From Streptomyces shenzhenensis (GTDB lineage: Bacteria > Actinomycetota > Actinomycetes > Streptomycetales > Streptomycetaceae): a stretch of DNA of 64,000 nucleotides. Below, one piece after another: positions 1 to 7,942 of this stretch (its first letter is position 1; each line of letters opens with the position of its first letter). Location of the stretch: contig NZ_PENI01000004.1 of assembly GCF_003688995.1 (NCBI RefSeq), forward strand, positions 248,001-312,000. The letters are read 5' to 3'. Below the pieces are notes generated by a model. That model searched no databases. It had not been told where the DNA came from and worked only from the letters and a program-made list of their open reading frames with translations. The translations under genes were made by a program, and so were the position numbers.

Positions 1-1044
1 GTTGCCGAAACGGGTCGCGCCGACGTTCGCGAAGGTGCCCATGAAGTCCGCGAAGGACTCCTTGAGCCACAGGTCGTCCCACCACTCCATGGTGACCAGG
101 TCGCCGAACCACATGTGCGCCATCTCGTGCAGGATGACGTTGGCCCGCGCCTCGTAGGACGCCTGCGTCACCTTGCCGCGGAAGATGTACTCCTCGCGGA
201 AGGTCACCAGACCCGGGTTCTCCATCGCGCCCAGGTTGTACTCGGGCACGAACGCCTGGTCGTACTTCCCGAACGGGTACGGGTAGTCGAAGTGGTCGTG
301 GAAGAAGTCCAGGCCCTGCTTGGTCACCAGGAAGACGTCGTCGTGGTCGAAGTGCGGGGCGAGGCCCTTGCGGCACATCGCGCCCAGCGGGATCTCCAGC
401 CGCGTACCGTCCTCGAAGGTCCGCTCGTAGGAGTCGGTCACATAGTGGTAGGGGCCCGCCACCACGCAGGTGATGTACGTCGAGATGGGCTTGGTCTCGG
501 CGAACCGCCAGACACCGTCGGCGCGTTCACCGGCCCCGTTGCTCCACACGGTCCAGCCCTCCGGGGCCCGCACCTCGAAGCGGAACGGTGCCTTGAGGTC
601 GGGCTGCTCGAAGTTCGCGAAGACGCGGCGGGAGTCGGCCGGCTCGTACTGGGTGTACAGGTACACCTCGCCGTCCTCCGGGTCGACGAAGCGGTGCAGG
701 CCCTCGCCGGTACGGGAGTAGGCGCACTGCGCGTCCACGACCAGCTCGTTCTCGGCGGCCAGCTCCTCCAGCACGATCCGGGAGCCGTCGAAGACCTCGC
801 TGGGGTCGAGGTCCCTGCCGTTGAGCGAGAGCGCGGTCACGCTCGGTGCGATCAGGTCGGCGAAGCTGGCCGCGCCCGGCTCGTTGCAGCGGAAGCGGAT
901 CGTGGTGACCGAGCGGAAGGTGCGCGGCTCGGCGGCCCCGTCGCCGACGGCCGACCGCAGGTCCAGGGACACCTCGTACCCGTCGACGGACAGCAGGGCG
1001 GCCCGCTCCCGGGCCTCGTCGCGGGACAGATTCTCACCGGGCAC
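1..1044 (-). CDS. pepN: Aminopeptidase N (M1 family), 5' part only
   Basis: Zinc metallopeptidase that removes N-terminal residues from peptides in the cytoplasm. The first 348 residues are present; the gene runs off the left edge, so the C-terminal domains are missing. Translating the minus strand from the GTG at 1042-1044 gives the M1 N-terminal beta domain, then the substrate-binding motif GAMEN and the zinc motif HEMAHMWFGD (HExxH), followed by WLKESFA, which carries the third zinc ligand Glu. A GGGAG ribosome site lies just upstream of the GTG. It is divergent from the DsbA-like gene at 1195, with about 150 bp between them for both promoters. Family assignment is secure; the substrate range cannot be read from sequence. 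Confidence 0.95.
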   Translation of the reverse strand, partial: MPGENLSRDEARERAALLSVDGYEVSLDLRSAVGDGAAEPRTFRSVTTIRFRCNEPGAASFADLIAPSVTALSLNGRDLDPSEVFDGSRIVLEELAAENELVVDAQCAYSRTGEGLHRFVDPEDGEVYLYTQYEPADSRRVFANFEQPDLKAPFRFEVRAPEGWTVWSNGAGERADGVWRFAETKPISTYITCVVAGPYHYVTDSYERTFEDGTRLEIPLGAMCRKGLAPHFDHDDVFLVTKQGLDFFHDHFDYPYPFGKYDQAFVPEYNLGAMENPGLVTFREEYIFRGKVTQASYEARANVILHEMAHMWFGDLVTMEWWDDLWLKESFADFMGTFANVGATRFGN

Positions 1045-1194
1045 GGGCGGCACTCCCTCGTTGGTGCGGCAGGACGGGGTTCGGCCGGTGCCGAACAGGA
1101 CCGATCCTGCCATGTGCCCCTGACAGGGTCAGCAGGGAATGACGCGACGAGCGGATGCGTTGGGACCCTTATTCGCGTTCTCACGAGGAGTGAC

Positions 1195-1839
1195 ATGGCC
1201 GAGAAGACCCCCGTCGACTTCTGGTTCGATCCGCTGTGCCCCTGGGCCTGGATGACCTCCCGCTGGGTGCTGGAGGTGGCCAAGGTCCGGGACATCGAGG
1301 TCCGCTGGCATGTGATGAGCCTGGCCGTGCTGAACGAGAACAGGCTGGACGAACTGCCCGAGGAGTACGCCGAGAACATGCGCCCCGGCGGCAAGAGCTG
1401 GGGCCCGGTCCGGGTGGCCGTCGCCGCCCGGCAGCAGCACGGCGACGAGGCGGTCGGCCGGCTGTACACCGCCCTCGGCACCCGCTTCCACAACGAGGGC
1501 CTCGGGGTGAACCGCGACAGCATCGCCGCCGCCCTCGCCGACGCGGACCTGCCCGCCGACCTGATCGAGTACGCCGACAAGGACACCTACGACACCGAGC
1601 TGCGCGCCTCCCACAAGGAAGGCATCGACAAGGTCGGCCAGGAGGTCGGCACCCCGGTCATCGCCGTACCCGGCCCCGACGGCGAGGAGATCGCCTTCTT
1701 CGGCCCTGTGGTGACCCCCACGCCCCAGGGCGAGGAGGCGCTCCGGCTGTGGGACGGCACCCTCGCCGTCGCCTCCGTACCGGGCTTCTACGAGATCAAG
1801 CGGACCCGGACCAAGGGCCCCGACTTCAGCAACCTCTGA
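1195..1839 (+). CDS. DsbA-family oxidoreductase, Rv2466c-like (mycothiol-dependent nitroreductase type)
   Basis: A 214-residue thioredoxin-fold protein. The N-terminus DFWFDPLCPWAWMTSRW closely matches, from memory, Mycobacterium tuberculosis Rv2466c, a mycothiol-dependent reductase that activates nitro-prodrugs. The body carries the expected helical insertion, and VGTPVIAVP holds the cis-Pro loop. Rv2466c has a CPWC active site, but here the second Cys is Ala (CPWA). The protein would therefore be monothiol and depend on a small thiol such as mycothiol to resolve its mixed disulfide. The ATG at 1195 is preceded by a GAGGAG ribosome site. A longer in-frame opening upstream (from 115) is antisense to pepN and is rejected. 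Cytoplasmic; no signal peptide. Confidence 0.88.
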   Translation: MAEKTPVDFWFDPLCPWAWMTSRWVLEVAKVRDIEVRWHVMSLAVLNENRLDELPEEYAENMRPGGKSWGPVRVAVAARQQHGDEAVGRLYTALGTRFHNEGLGVNRDSIAAALADADLPADLIEYADKDTYDTELRASHKEGIDKVGQEVGTPVIAVPGPDGEEIAFFGPVVTPTPQGEEALRLWDGTLAVASVPGFYEIKRTRTKGPDFSNL

Positions 1840-1899
1840 GTCACCCGGGCTTCGGCGCGGGGAAGCAGCCGCCGCCGTTCCAGTCGAAGCTGCGCTGGT

Positions 1900-2240
1900 G
1901 ACGGCGGCAGCCCTCCTGGCCCGCGCCTCGGCGAGCCGGCTCAGGTGCGCCTCGTAGCCCCGCGCGTGGTAGGCGGCCCGGCCCGGGCCCGGTTCCACGA
2001 CCGCCGTCGGCCGGGTCCGGGCGGCCTCGTCCAGCGCGACCCCGTACCGGCGCGCCGCCGCCGGCACCGCACCGCGCGCGGCGGGCGGCCCAGCACGTGC
2101 GCCGGCAGCCGCATCCGTCGCAGGGCGCCCGGATCAGGTCGGCGGGCGTCGACTCCAGTGAGACGCCGGTGAGTTCGGCGCGCGGCCGCGGTTCCACGAA
2201 CGGGGACTCCTCCCCGGAGGGCGCGAAGTGCGGCTGTGCC
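1900..2240 (-). pseudogene. Decayed C-terminal remnant of an FGGY-family carbohydrate kinase
   Basis: No intact gene lies between the DsbA-like gene and the sodF terminator. On the minus strand one frame reads GEESPFVEPRPRAELTGVSL followed by ESTPADLIRA. This matches the conserved FGGY kinase C-domain pattern (GERSP...DPxARGxLxGLxLxHTxADLxRA). The match then breaks, and a second frame continues with ALDEAARTRPTAVVEPGPGR and AAYHARGYEAHL, which resembles the C-terminal tail of xylulokinase-like enzymes. The N-terminal ATPase domain is absent, and the conserved segment after the ADLxRA motif is missing or shifted. Which sugar the ancestor phosphorylated cannot be said. The assignment rests on motif recognition by eye. 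Confidence 0.5.
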
Positions 2241-2250
2241 CTGTGCCTGA

Positions 2251-2318
2251 GCGGGGCCGCCGGCCGGGCCCCGCTAACAGGACCGGCCCCGCGAGTTACG
2301 TCCTCGCGGGGCCGGTCC
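2251..2318 (-). terminator. Double-hairpin terminator downstream of sodF
   Basis: A perfect 16-bp inverted repeat occupies 2280-2295 and 2303-2318, with a 7-nt loop. Directly beyond it in the minus direction is a second GC hairpin (about 2251-2274). It sits about 65 nt after the sodF stop and would form the 3' end of the sodF transcript. Confidence 0.8.
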
Positions 2319-2384
2319 CTCACTCCGCCCGCCGCGTGAAGGGTGAGAAGACGATCACGAGGCGGGACGGTCCGGGGCGCGCCG
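2280..2384 (-). ncRNA. Candidate s-SodF small RNA from the sodF 3' UTR
   Basis: In S. coelicolor (literature recalled, not checked) the sodF mRNA 3' UTR is processed to an RNA of about 90 nt, s-SodF. It pairs with the 5' end of sodN mRNA and lowers nickel SOD expression when nickel is scarce. Here the stop-to-terminator distance is about 105 nt, ends in a strong hairpin and is otherwise non-coding. The unpaired part (about 2336-2360) reads GTGATCGTCTTCTCACCC on the minus strand. Its complement looks like a 5' UTR with a purine-rich ribosome site, as expected for an anti-sodN segment. sodN is not in this window, so the pairing is untested. Confidence 0.55.
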
Positions 2385-3026
2385 TCAGGGCGCCAGCAGG
2401 AGCACGTCCGTGCGGGACCGGGCGGCCTGGTAACGACGGGCCACGTCCTGCCAGTTGACGACCTGCCACATCGCCTCGACGAAGTCCGCCTTCTGGTTCC
2501 GGTACTGGAGGTAGAAGGCGTGCTCCCAGGCGTCGAAGACCAGGATCGGGGTCGAGCCCTGGCCCACGTTGCCCTGGTGGTCGTAGACCTGCTCGACGAC
2601 CAGGCGTCCGCTCAGCGGCTCGTACGCCAGCACGCCCCAGCCCGAGCCCTGGGTGGTGGCCGCGGCCTTGGACAGCTGGGCCTTGAACCCGGCGAACGAG
2701 CCGAACGACTCGGTGAGCGCGTCCGCCAGCTCGCCCACACCGTCCGCGGCCAGCGGTTCGCCGCCGCCGTCGCCGGTCATGTTGTGCCAGTAGATCGAGT
2801 GCAGGATGTGTCCGGAGAGGTGGAAGGCCAGGTTCTTCTCCAGACCGTTCAGCGCGCCCCACCGCTCCGTGTCGCGTGCCTCGGCGAGCTGCTCCAGGGT
2901 GTCGTTGGCGCCCTTCACATAGGCCGCGTGGTGCTTGTCGTGGTGCAGCTCGATGATCTCGGGGCTGATCACCGGGGCGAGCGCGGAGTAGTCGTAGGGC
3001 AGTTCAGGAAGCGTGTAGACGGGCAT
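2385..3026 (-). CDS. sodF: Superoxide dismutase (Fe/Mn family), SodF
   Basis: Dismutes superoxide to hydrogen peroxide and oxygen in the cytoplasm. The 213 residues are the usual SodF length. The N-terminal helical hairpin contains [11 protein letters not shown] and the first metal His; a second His lies in NLAFHLSGH. The C-terminal domain carries the [11 protein letters not shown] motif with the Asp and His metal ligands. The ATG at 3026 follows a GGAGGGG ribosome site. A Nur box lies in the upstream region. Known logic in streptomycetes is that nickel-bound Nur represses sodF while sodN is on, and sodF is expressed when nickel is low. Confidence 0.96.
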   Translation of the reverse strand: MPVYTLPELPYDYSALAPVISPEIIELHHDKHHAAYVKGANDTLEQLAEARDTERWGALNGLEKNLAFHLSGHILHSIYWHNMTGDGGGEPLAADGVGELADALTESFGSFAGFKAQLSKAAATTQGSGWGVLAYEPLSGRLVVEQVYDHQGNVGQGSTPILVFDAWEHAFYLQYRNQKADFVEAMWQVVNWQDVARRYQAARSRTDVLLLAP

Positions 3027-3050
3027 GGGTGGTCCCCTCCGAACCTCTTA

Positions 3051-3067
3051 TTGCAAAGAGCTTGCAA
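3051..3067. promoter_or_regulatory. Nur (nickel-responsive Fur family) operator upstream of sodF
   Basis: The sequence reads TTGCAA, five bases (AGAGC), then TTGCAA. This exactly fits the TTGCAA-N5-TTGCAA Nur box described for S. coelicolor sodF. It lies 25-41 bp upstream of the sodF start codon, where binding would block transcription. Confidence 0.75.
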
Positions 3068-3287
3068 CTACAAGTTAGCAACAAAAAGCCCCCGTGTGCG
3101 CGCCGACGTGCGCCACGCCTCGCGCCCTCGGTGACCGTTCTCACGCCGTACCAGGTGTAACCCGCACACTTTGTATGGAGCCGACCAGCGCGCGGTTCCC
3201 GCCTTTGTCGAGCGCTGACGGTGATCCGGCCCGACCAGGCGGTATAGCGTCACGGTGTCCCCGTCTGCCCACACCCGCGGAGTCCTC

Positions 3288-3869
3288 ATGAGCACCGCCA
3301 CCGCCGACGCCCGTTCCGGCGCCGTCCTCGCCGACCTCCTGCCCTCGTCCCGCGTGCGTGACGTCGCCCTCGTGCTCGGCGGAGCCGCGCTCACCGGCCT
3401 CGCGGCCCAGCTGTCGGTGCCCGTGCCGGGCTCCCCGGTCCCGGTGACCGGTCAGACCTTCGCCGCCCTGCTCGTCGGCACCACGCTCGGCGCCGGCCGC
3501 GGCCTCCTCGCCCTCGCCCTGTACGCGCTCGCGGGCATCGCCGGGGTGCCGTGGTTCGCCGAGGGCGGCTCGGGCACGGCGGCCCCGTCCCTCGGGTACG
3601 TCTTCGGCATGCTGCTGGCCGCAGCCGTCGTGGGCGCGCTGGCCCGCCGTGGCGCCGACCGCTCGGTGCTGCGCACCGCTGGCACGATGATCCTGGGCGA
3701 GGCGATCATCTACGCCATCGGCGTCCCCTACCTGGCCCTCGCCACCGGCATGTCCGCCTCGGCAGCCATCGCCGCGGGGCTCACTCCGTTCCTGATCGGC
3801 GACGCCCTGAAGGCGGCCCTGGCCATGGGCGTCCTCCCCACCACATGGAAGCTCGTCAACAACCGCTGA
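3288..3869 (+). CDS. bioY: Biotin transporter substrate-binding subunit BioY
   Basis: Integral membrane S-component that binds biotin for uptake, alone or with an ECF energising module. The 193 residues hold about six hydrophobic segments. The typical BioY core is visible: VPVTGQTFAALLVGTTLGAG, then LYALAGIAGVPWFA and GYVFGM. I chose the ATG at 3288 because the earlier in-frame GTG (3255) adds a poorly conserved extension. A TATAGCGT sequence at about 3243 could be a -10 element. No bioM/N-type ATPase or permease genes are adjacent, so any ECF module must be encoded elsewhere. Confidence 0.92.
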   Translation: MSTATADARSGAVLADLLPSSRVRDVALVLGGAALTGLAAQLSVPVPGSPVPVTGQTFAALLVGTTLGAGRGLLALALYALAGIAGVPWFAEGGSGTAAPSLGYVFGMLLAAAVVGALARRGADRSVLRTAGTMILGEAIIYAIGVPYLALATGMSASAAIAAGLTPFLIGDALKAALAMGVLPTTWKLVNNR

Positions 3870-3894
3870 CCCCGTTCGTTGCCAGCACGGTTGC

Positions 3895-4890
3895 CGACGG
3901 GCCTTTGCCACGCCCACGCGACGCGAGCTGCTGCCGGGGCGGGGGTCCGGTCCGGGTTCGGCTGTCGTATCTGCTGAGGGCGGCAGGCCACCGCGCAGCG
4001 GCGCGAACCGCCGTCGGACCGGGGCCAGTCGACCGGCACGATCACCACGACGCCCGGCAGCACGCTGGATGATCTCCCGCACCCCCATCCGCTGCCGCGA
4101 GCGGCGGGTCACCAGCCGGCCGAACAGGTCACCGCGCAGCCGCCGACAAGCCCCTGGCAGGCCCGCGTGCCCCGAGCTGCTGCCGGGGCGGCGGTCCGGT
4201 CCGGGTTCGGCTGTCGTATCTGCTGAGGGCGGCAGGCCACCGCTCGGCCGAACGGGCCACCGCGCAGCCGCCGGCAGGCCCGTGCCACGCCCGCGTGCCC
4301 CGAACTGCCGTCGGGCCGGGGTCAGTCGGCCGGCACGATCACCGAGACGGCTGACGGCCGGCAGCACGGTCGTCCGGCCGCACGCTGGATGATCTCCCGC
4401 TCCCCCTTCCGCTGCCGCGGGCGGCAGGTCACTAGCCAGCCGAACGGGTCACCGTGCAGTCGCCGATGGGCCTCTGCCACGCCCGCGCGGCGCGAGCCGC
4501 TGCCGGGCCGCAGGCTGGATGGTCTCCCGCATCCCCATCGGCTGCTGCGGGCGGCAGGCCACCGCTTGGCCGAACGGGCCACCGCGCAGCCGCTGGCAGG
4601 CCCGTGCCACGCCCGCGTGCCCCGAACCGCAGTCGGGCCGGGGTCAGTCGACCGGCGCGATCACCACGACGGCCGGCGGCGACAGCAGCACGGTCGTCCG
4701 GCCGCACGCTGGATGATCTCCCGCACCCCCATCCGCAGCCGCGGGCGGCGGGTCACCAGCCGGCCGAAAACAGGCCACCGCGCAGCCGCCGGCAGGCCCG
4801 TGCCACGCCCGCACCCCCATCCGCAGCCGTGGGCGGCAGGTCACCAGCCGGCCGAGCAGGCCACCGCGCAGTGGCGCGAGCCGCCGCCCC
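3895..4890. repeat. Array of decayed fragments derived from the 3' end of the adjacent permease gene
   Basis: The roughly 1 kb between bioY and the permease gene holds no intact gene. It consists of imperfect repeats. Segments starting CTGGATGATCTCCCGC or a close variant lie at about 4067, 4384, 4513 and 4709, with partial copies at about 3962, 4209 and 4813. They match permease coding DNA at about 5150-5220. Adjacent repeated segments (CGATCACCACGAC... and CGGTCGTCCGGCCG) match permease DNA at about 4980-5028, but are fused directly to the first block, so about 118 bp of the parent is deleted. Read on the minus strand, several units still encode tails such as TTVLLSPPAVVVIAPVD plus a stop, like the true permease C-terminus. 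Confidence 0.75.
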
Positions 4891-4892
4891 GT

Positions 4893-6347
4893 TCAGCCGA
4901 CCGGTACCTTGTCCGCTCCCGGTTCGGTGGGCAGGGTGCGGTGGCGGCTTGCCGTTCGTTGCCGTAGCACCGCGATGACCACCACCGCGGCAGCGACCAG
5001 CAGCGACAGCAAAACCGTCGTCCGGCCGCTGCTCTCGCCCTCCGTGTCGGTGAGCATGTAGCCGAGCACGAACACGATCAACGCGGCGGCGCCCCAGGTC
5101 AGGTACGGGTACAGCCACATCTTCACGACCAGCTTCTCCGGCGCCTCACGCTGGATGATCTTCCGCATCCGCAGCTGCGAGAAGCAGATCACCAGCCAGA
5201 CGAACAGAGCCACCGCACCGCTGGAGTTGACCAGGAAGAGGAACACCGAGTCCGGGAACCGGTAGTTGAAGAAGACGGCCACGAAGCCGAACAGCACCGA
5301 AGCGATGATCGCCGCCATCGGCACACCACGGGACGTGGCCCGCGCGAACGCCTTCGGCGCGTCACCCCGCTCGCCCAGCGAGAACGCCATCCGGGAGGCC
5401 GTGTACAGACCGGAGTTGAGACACGACAGCACCGAGGTCAGCACGATGAAGTTCATGATCTGACCGGCGTGCGGGATGCCGAGGGAGCCGAGCGCGGCGA
5501 CATACGAGCCCTGCTCCTTGATGGCGGGATCGTCCCACGGCAGCAGCGCGACGACGACCAGGATCGACCCGAGGTAGAAGACCCCGATGCGCCAGATGAT
5601 GCTGTTGGTCGACTTGGTGACGGCCCGCTGCGGGTCCGCCGACTCACCCGCGGCCAGCGTGGCGATCTCGCTGCCCATGAAGGAGAAGACCACGAGCAGC
5701 ACCCCGGTGAGGACGGCCCCGGGCCCGTTGGGCAGGAAGCCGCCGTGGCCGGTGAGATTGCCGAACCCCGCCCGGTCGCTGTCCACGCCGGGCAGCACAC
5801 CGAGGACGGCCAGCAGACCGATCACGATGAACGCGCCGATCGCCACGACCTTGATCCCGGCGAACCAGAACTCGAACTCGCCGTAGGAGCCCACCGAGAC
5901 GAGGTTGGTCGCGGTGAGCACGACCATCACGATCAGGGCCCAGCCCCACTGCGGAACGGCGGGGATCCACCCCTCGAGGATCTTGGCCCCGGCGGTGGCC
6001 TCCACGGCCAGCACGACGACCCAGAAGAACCAGTACAGCCAGCCGATGGAGAACCCGGCCCAGCGGCCGAGCGCCCGGTCCGCGTGCGCGGAGAAGGAAC
6101 CGGAGGCCGGATGGGCCGCGGACATCTCGCCGAGCATCCGCATCACGAGGACGACGAGCGTGCCGACGAGGGCGTACGACAGCAGGATGCCGGGTCCCGC
6201 GGCGGCGATACCCGAACTGGAACCGACGAAGAGGCCGGCTCCGATGACGCCGCCGATGGCGATCATCGACAGATGGCGGTTCTTGAGCCCGGCCTGGAGC
6301 CCGGTACCGGGGTCTCCGGTCGCAGGAGGGGACGGCTGCGAAGTCAT
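4893..6347 (-). CDS. Amino acid permease (APC superfamily, AAT/GabP-like)
   Basis: Proton-coupled amino-acid uptake carrier in the cytoplasmic membrane; 484 residues, about 12 predicted membrane helices. The start is typical of the AAT family: GLKNRHLSMIAIGGVIGAGL. RMLGEMSAAHPASGSFSAHA and LNSGLYTASRMAFSL are further family signatures. This places it near the gamma-aminobutyrate, proline and aromatic permeases; the substrate is not decidable. The ATG at 6347 follows an AGGAA ribosome site. The gene is divergent from rpiB. Its 3' end (4980-5220) is the source of the degraded repeat array next to it. Confidence 0.92.
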   Translation of the reverse strand: MTSQPSPPATGDPGTGLQAGLKNRHLSMIAIGGVIGAGLFVGSSSGIAAAGPGILLSYALVGTLVVLVMRMLGEMSAAHPASGSFSAHADRALGRWAGFSIGWLYWFFWVVVLAVEATAGAKILEGWIPAVPQWGWALIVMVVLTATNLVSVGSYGEFEFWFAGIKVVAIGAFIVIGLLAVLGVLPGVDSDRAGFGNLTGHGGFLPNGPGAVLTGVLLVVFSFMGSEIATLAAGESADPQRAVTKSTNSIIWRIGVFYLGSILVVVALLPWDDPAIKEQGSYVAALGSLGIPHAGQIMNFIVLTSVLSCLNSGLYTASRMAFSLGERGDAPKAFARATSRGVPMAAIIASVLFGFVAVFFNYRFPDSVFLFLVNSSGAVALFVWLVICFSQLRMRKIIQREAPEKLVVKMWLYPYLTWGAAALIVFVLGYMLTDTEGESSGRTTVLLSLLVAAAVVVIAVLRQRTASRHRTLPTEPGADKVPVG

Positions 6348-6554
6348 GGGGGGAATTCCTTTGCGCCGGGTGTGGGGGATCCCGTACTGGGGGGTGTACG
6401 AGCCGGACCAGTGAATCCGAGGTGAACGGTTTCAGGAACCATTGAATCCGGATTGTTGCGTGACATTATCTTGGGGTTCTATGGCTTTACTCACATTTTC
6501 CCGAGCCGGAACCCGAAGCTGCCGCCCGGACGCCCCCGTGTCACACTGCTTGCC

Positions 6555-7043
6555 ATGCGCGTGTATCTCGGCTCGGACCATGCGGGCTTCGAACTCAAGA
6601 ACCACCTCGTCGAATGGCTCAAGGAGGCGGGTCACGACCCCGTCGACTGCGGCCCCCACATCTACGACGCCCAGGACGACTACCCGCCCTTCTGCCTCCG
6701 CGCCGCGCAGCGGACGGCCGCGGACCCCGACGCCCTCGGCATCGTGATCGGCGGCTCCGGGAACGGCGAGCAGATCGCCGCGAACAAGGTCAAGGGCGTG
6801 CGCGCGGCCCTCGCGTGGAGCGCGGAGACCGCCTCCCTGGGCCGTCAGCACAACAACGCCAACGTCGTGGCCGTCGGCGCGCGCATGCACTCGGCGGAGG
6901 ACGCGACGGCGTTCGTCGAGACCTTCCTCAACACCCCGTTCTCCGGTGACGAGCGGCACATCCGCCGCATCGACATGCTGTCGGACTACGAGACGACGGG
7001 CGCCCTGCCCCCGGTCCCGGCCCACCACCCGCAGCAGGACTGA
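6555..7043 (+). CDS. rpiB: Ribose-5-phosphate isomerase B
   Basis: Interconverts ribose 5-phosphate and ribulose 5-phosphate in the non-oxidative pentose phosphate pathway. The 162 residues start MRVYLGSDHAGFELK, the conserved LacAB/RpiB opening. The active-site loop is GGSGNGEQIAANK. As in the mycobacterial enzyme, Glu in this loop replaces the Cys base of the E. coli enzyme, marking the actinobacterial subclass. RQHNNANVVAVGAR is another family signature. The start is ATG at 6555; a CACACT hexamer seven bases upstream suggests little or no leader. The Nei-type glycosylase gene follows in the same direction after about 46 bp. Confidence 0.95.
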   Translation: MRVYLGSDHAGFELKNHLVEWLKEAGHDPVDCGPHIYDAQDDYPPFCLRAAQRTAADPDALGIVIGGSGNGEQIAANKVKGVRAALAWSAETASLGRQHNNANVVAVGARMHSAEDATAFVETFLNTPFSGDERHIRRIDMLSDYETTGALPPVPAHHPQQD

Positions 7044-7089
7044 GTCACCCCCGGGCGCCGGCCCGGGCCAGGGGAGAGGACGCCACACC

Positions 7090-7899
7090 GTGCCGGAGGG
7101 GCACACGATCCACCGGCTGGCGCAGGACTACGCCGGCCGTTTCCGCGGCCTGCCCGCGCGCGTGAGCAGCCCCCAGGGCAAGTTCTCCGACGCGGCCGCC
7201 CTGCTCGACGGGGCGGAGCTGACCCGTACGGAAGCCCACGGAAAACATCTCTTCCTGGGCTTCCGCGACGCCGACTGGGTCCATATCCATCTGGGCCTGT
7301 TCGGTAAGGTGGCCTTCGGTGACGCCCCCGCGCCGCCGCCCACCGACACGGTCCGCCTCCGCCTCGCCAACACCACCTCGTACGTCGATCTGCGCGGCCC
7401 CACCACCTGCGCCCTGATCACCGACGCCGAGAAGCGGGCGGTCCACGCGCGCCTCGGCCCGGACCCGCTGCGCGCCGACCCCGACCCGGCCGCCGCCTAC
7501 GCCCGGATCCGGCGCAGCCGCACCACGATCGCCGCCCTCCTCATGGACCAGAAGGTCATCGCGGGCGTCGGCAACGTCTACCGCGCCGAGGTCCTCTTCC
7601 GGCACGGCATCGACCCGTACCGCACGGGCCGGCACCTCAGGCCCGCCGAGTGGGACGCGATCTGGGCGGATCTCGTCGCGCTGATGCGCGAGGGCGTCCG
7701 GCACAACCGGATCGACACCGTCCGCCCCGAGCACACCCCCGAGGCGATGGGCCGGCCGCCGCGCGTCGACGACCACGGCGGCGAGGTGTACGTCTACCGC
7801 CGGGCCGGCCAGCCGTGCCACATCTGCGGCACCGCGATCCGCACCGCCGGCCTCGCCGCCCGCAACCTCTTCTGGTGCCCGACCTGCCAGCGGAACTGA
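7090..7899 (+). CDS. Fpg/Nei-family DNA glycosylase/AP lyase (Nei2-like)
   Basis: Removes oxidised bases and cleaves abasic sites in base excision repair. The 269 residues start MPEGHTIHRLAQD. The catalytic Pro2 and Glu3 are present, and the PEGHTIHR form matches mycobacterial Nei2 rather than Fpg (PELPEV). The helix-two-turn-helix segment is seen at KVIAGVGNVYRAEVLFRHGI. The C-terminal zinc finger is complete (CHIC then CPTC). The GTG at 7090 sets Pro as residue 2 after Met removal, as the chemistry requires. It is probably co-transcribed with rpiB, and is convergent with the acetyltransferase gene that ends at 7943. Confidence 0.92.
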   Translation: MPEGHTIHRLAQDYAGRFRGLPARVSSPQGKFSDAAALLDGAELTRTEAHGKHLFLGFRDADWVHIHLGLFGKVAFGDAPAPPPTDTVRLRLANTTSYVDLRGPTTCALITDAEKRAVHARLGPDPLRADPDPAAAYARIRRSRTTIAALLMDQKVIAGVGNVYRAEVLFRHGIDPYRTGRHLRPAEWDAIWADLVALMREGVRHNRIDTVRPEHTPEAMGRPPRVDDHGGEVYVYRRAGQPCHICGTAIRTAGLAARNLFWCPTCQRN

Positions 7900-7942
7900 C
7901 CCCGCCGCGGCACCCGGGCCGCCGCCCCGCCGCCCGGGCCGC

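Noticed and set aside
115..1194. Long in-frame extension upstream of the DsbA-like gene
   Set aside because: It overlaps pepN on the other strand, where PepN motifs are unmistakable. The start at 1195 has a ribosome site and the family N-terminus.
3870..4892. Several short proteins with AGDHPA or VVVIAPVD tails
   Set aside because: They are fragments of the decayed permease-derived repeats, with no start signals and no complete domain.
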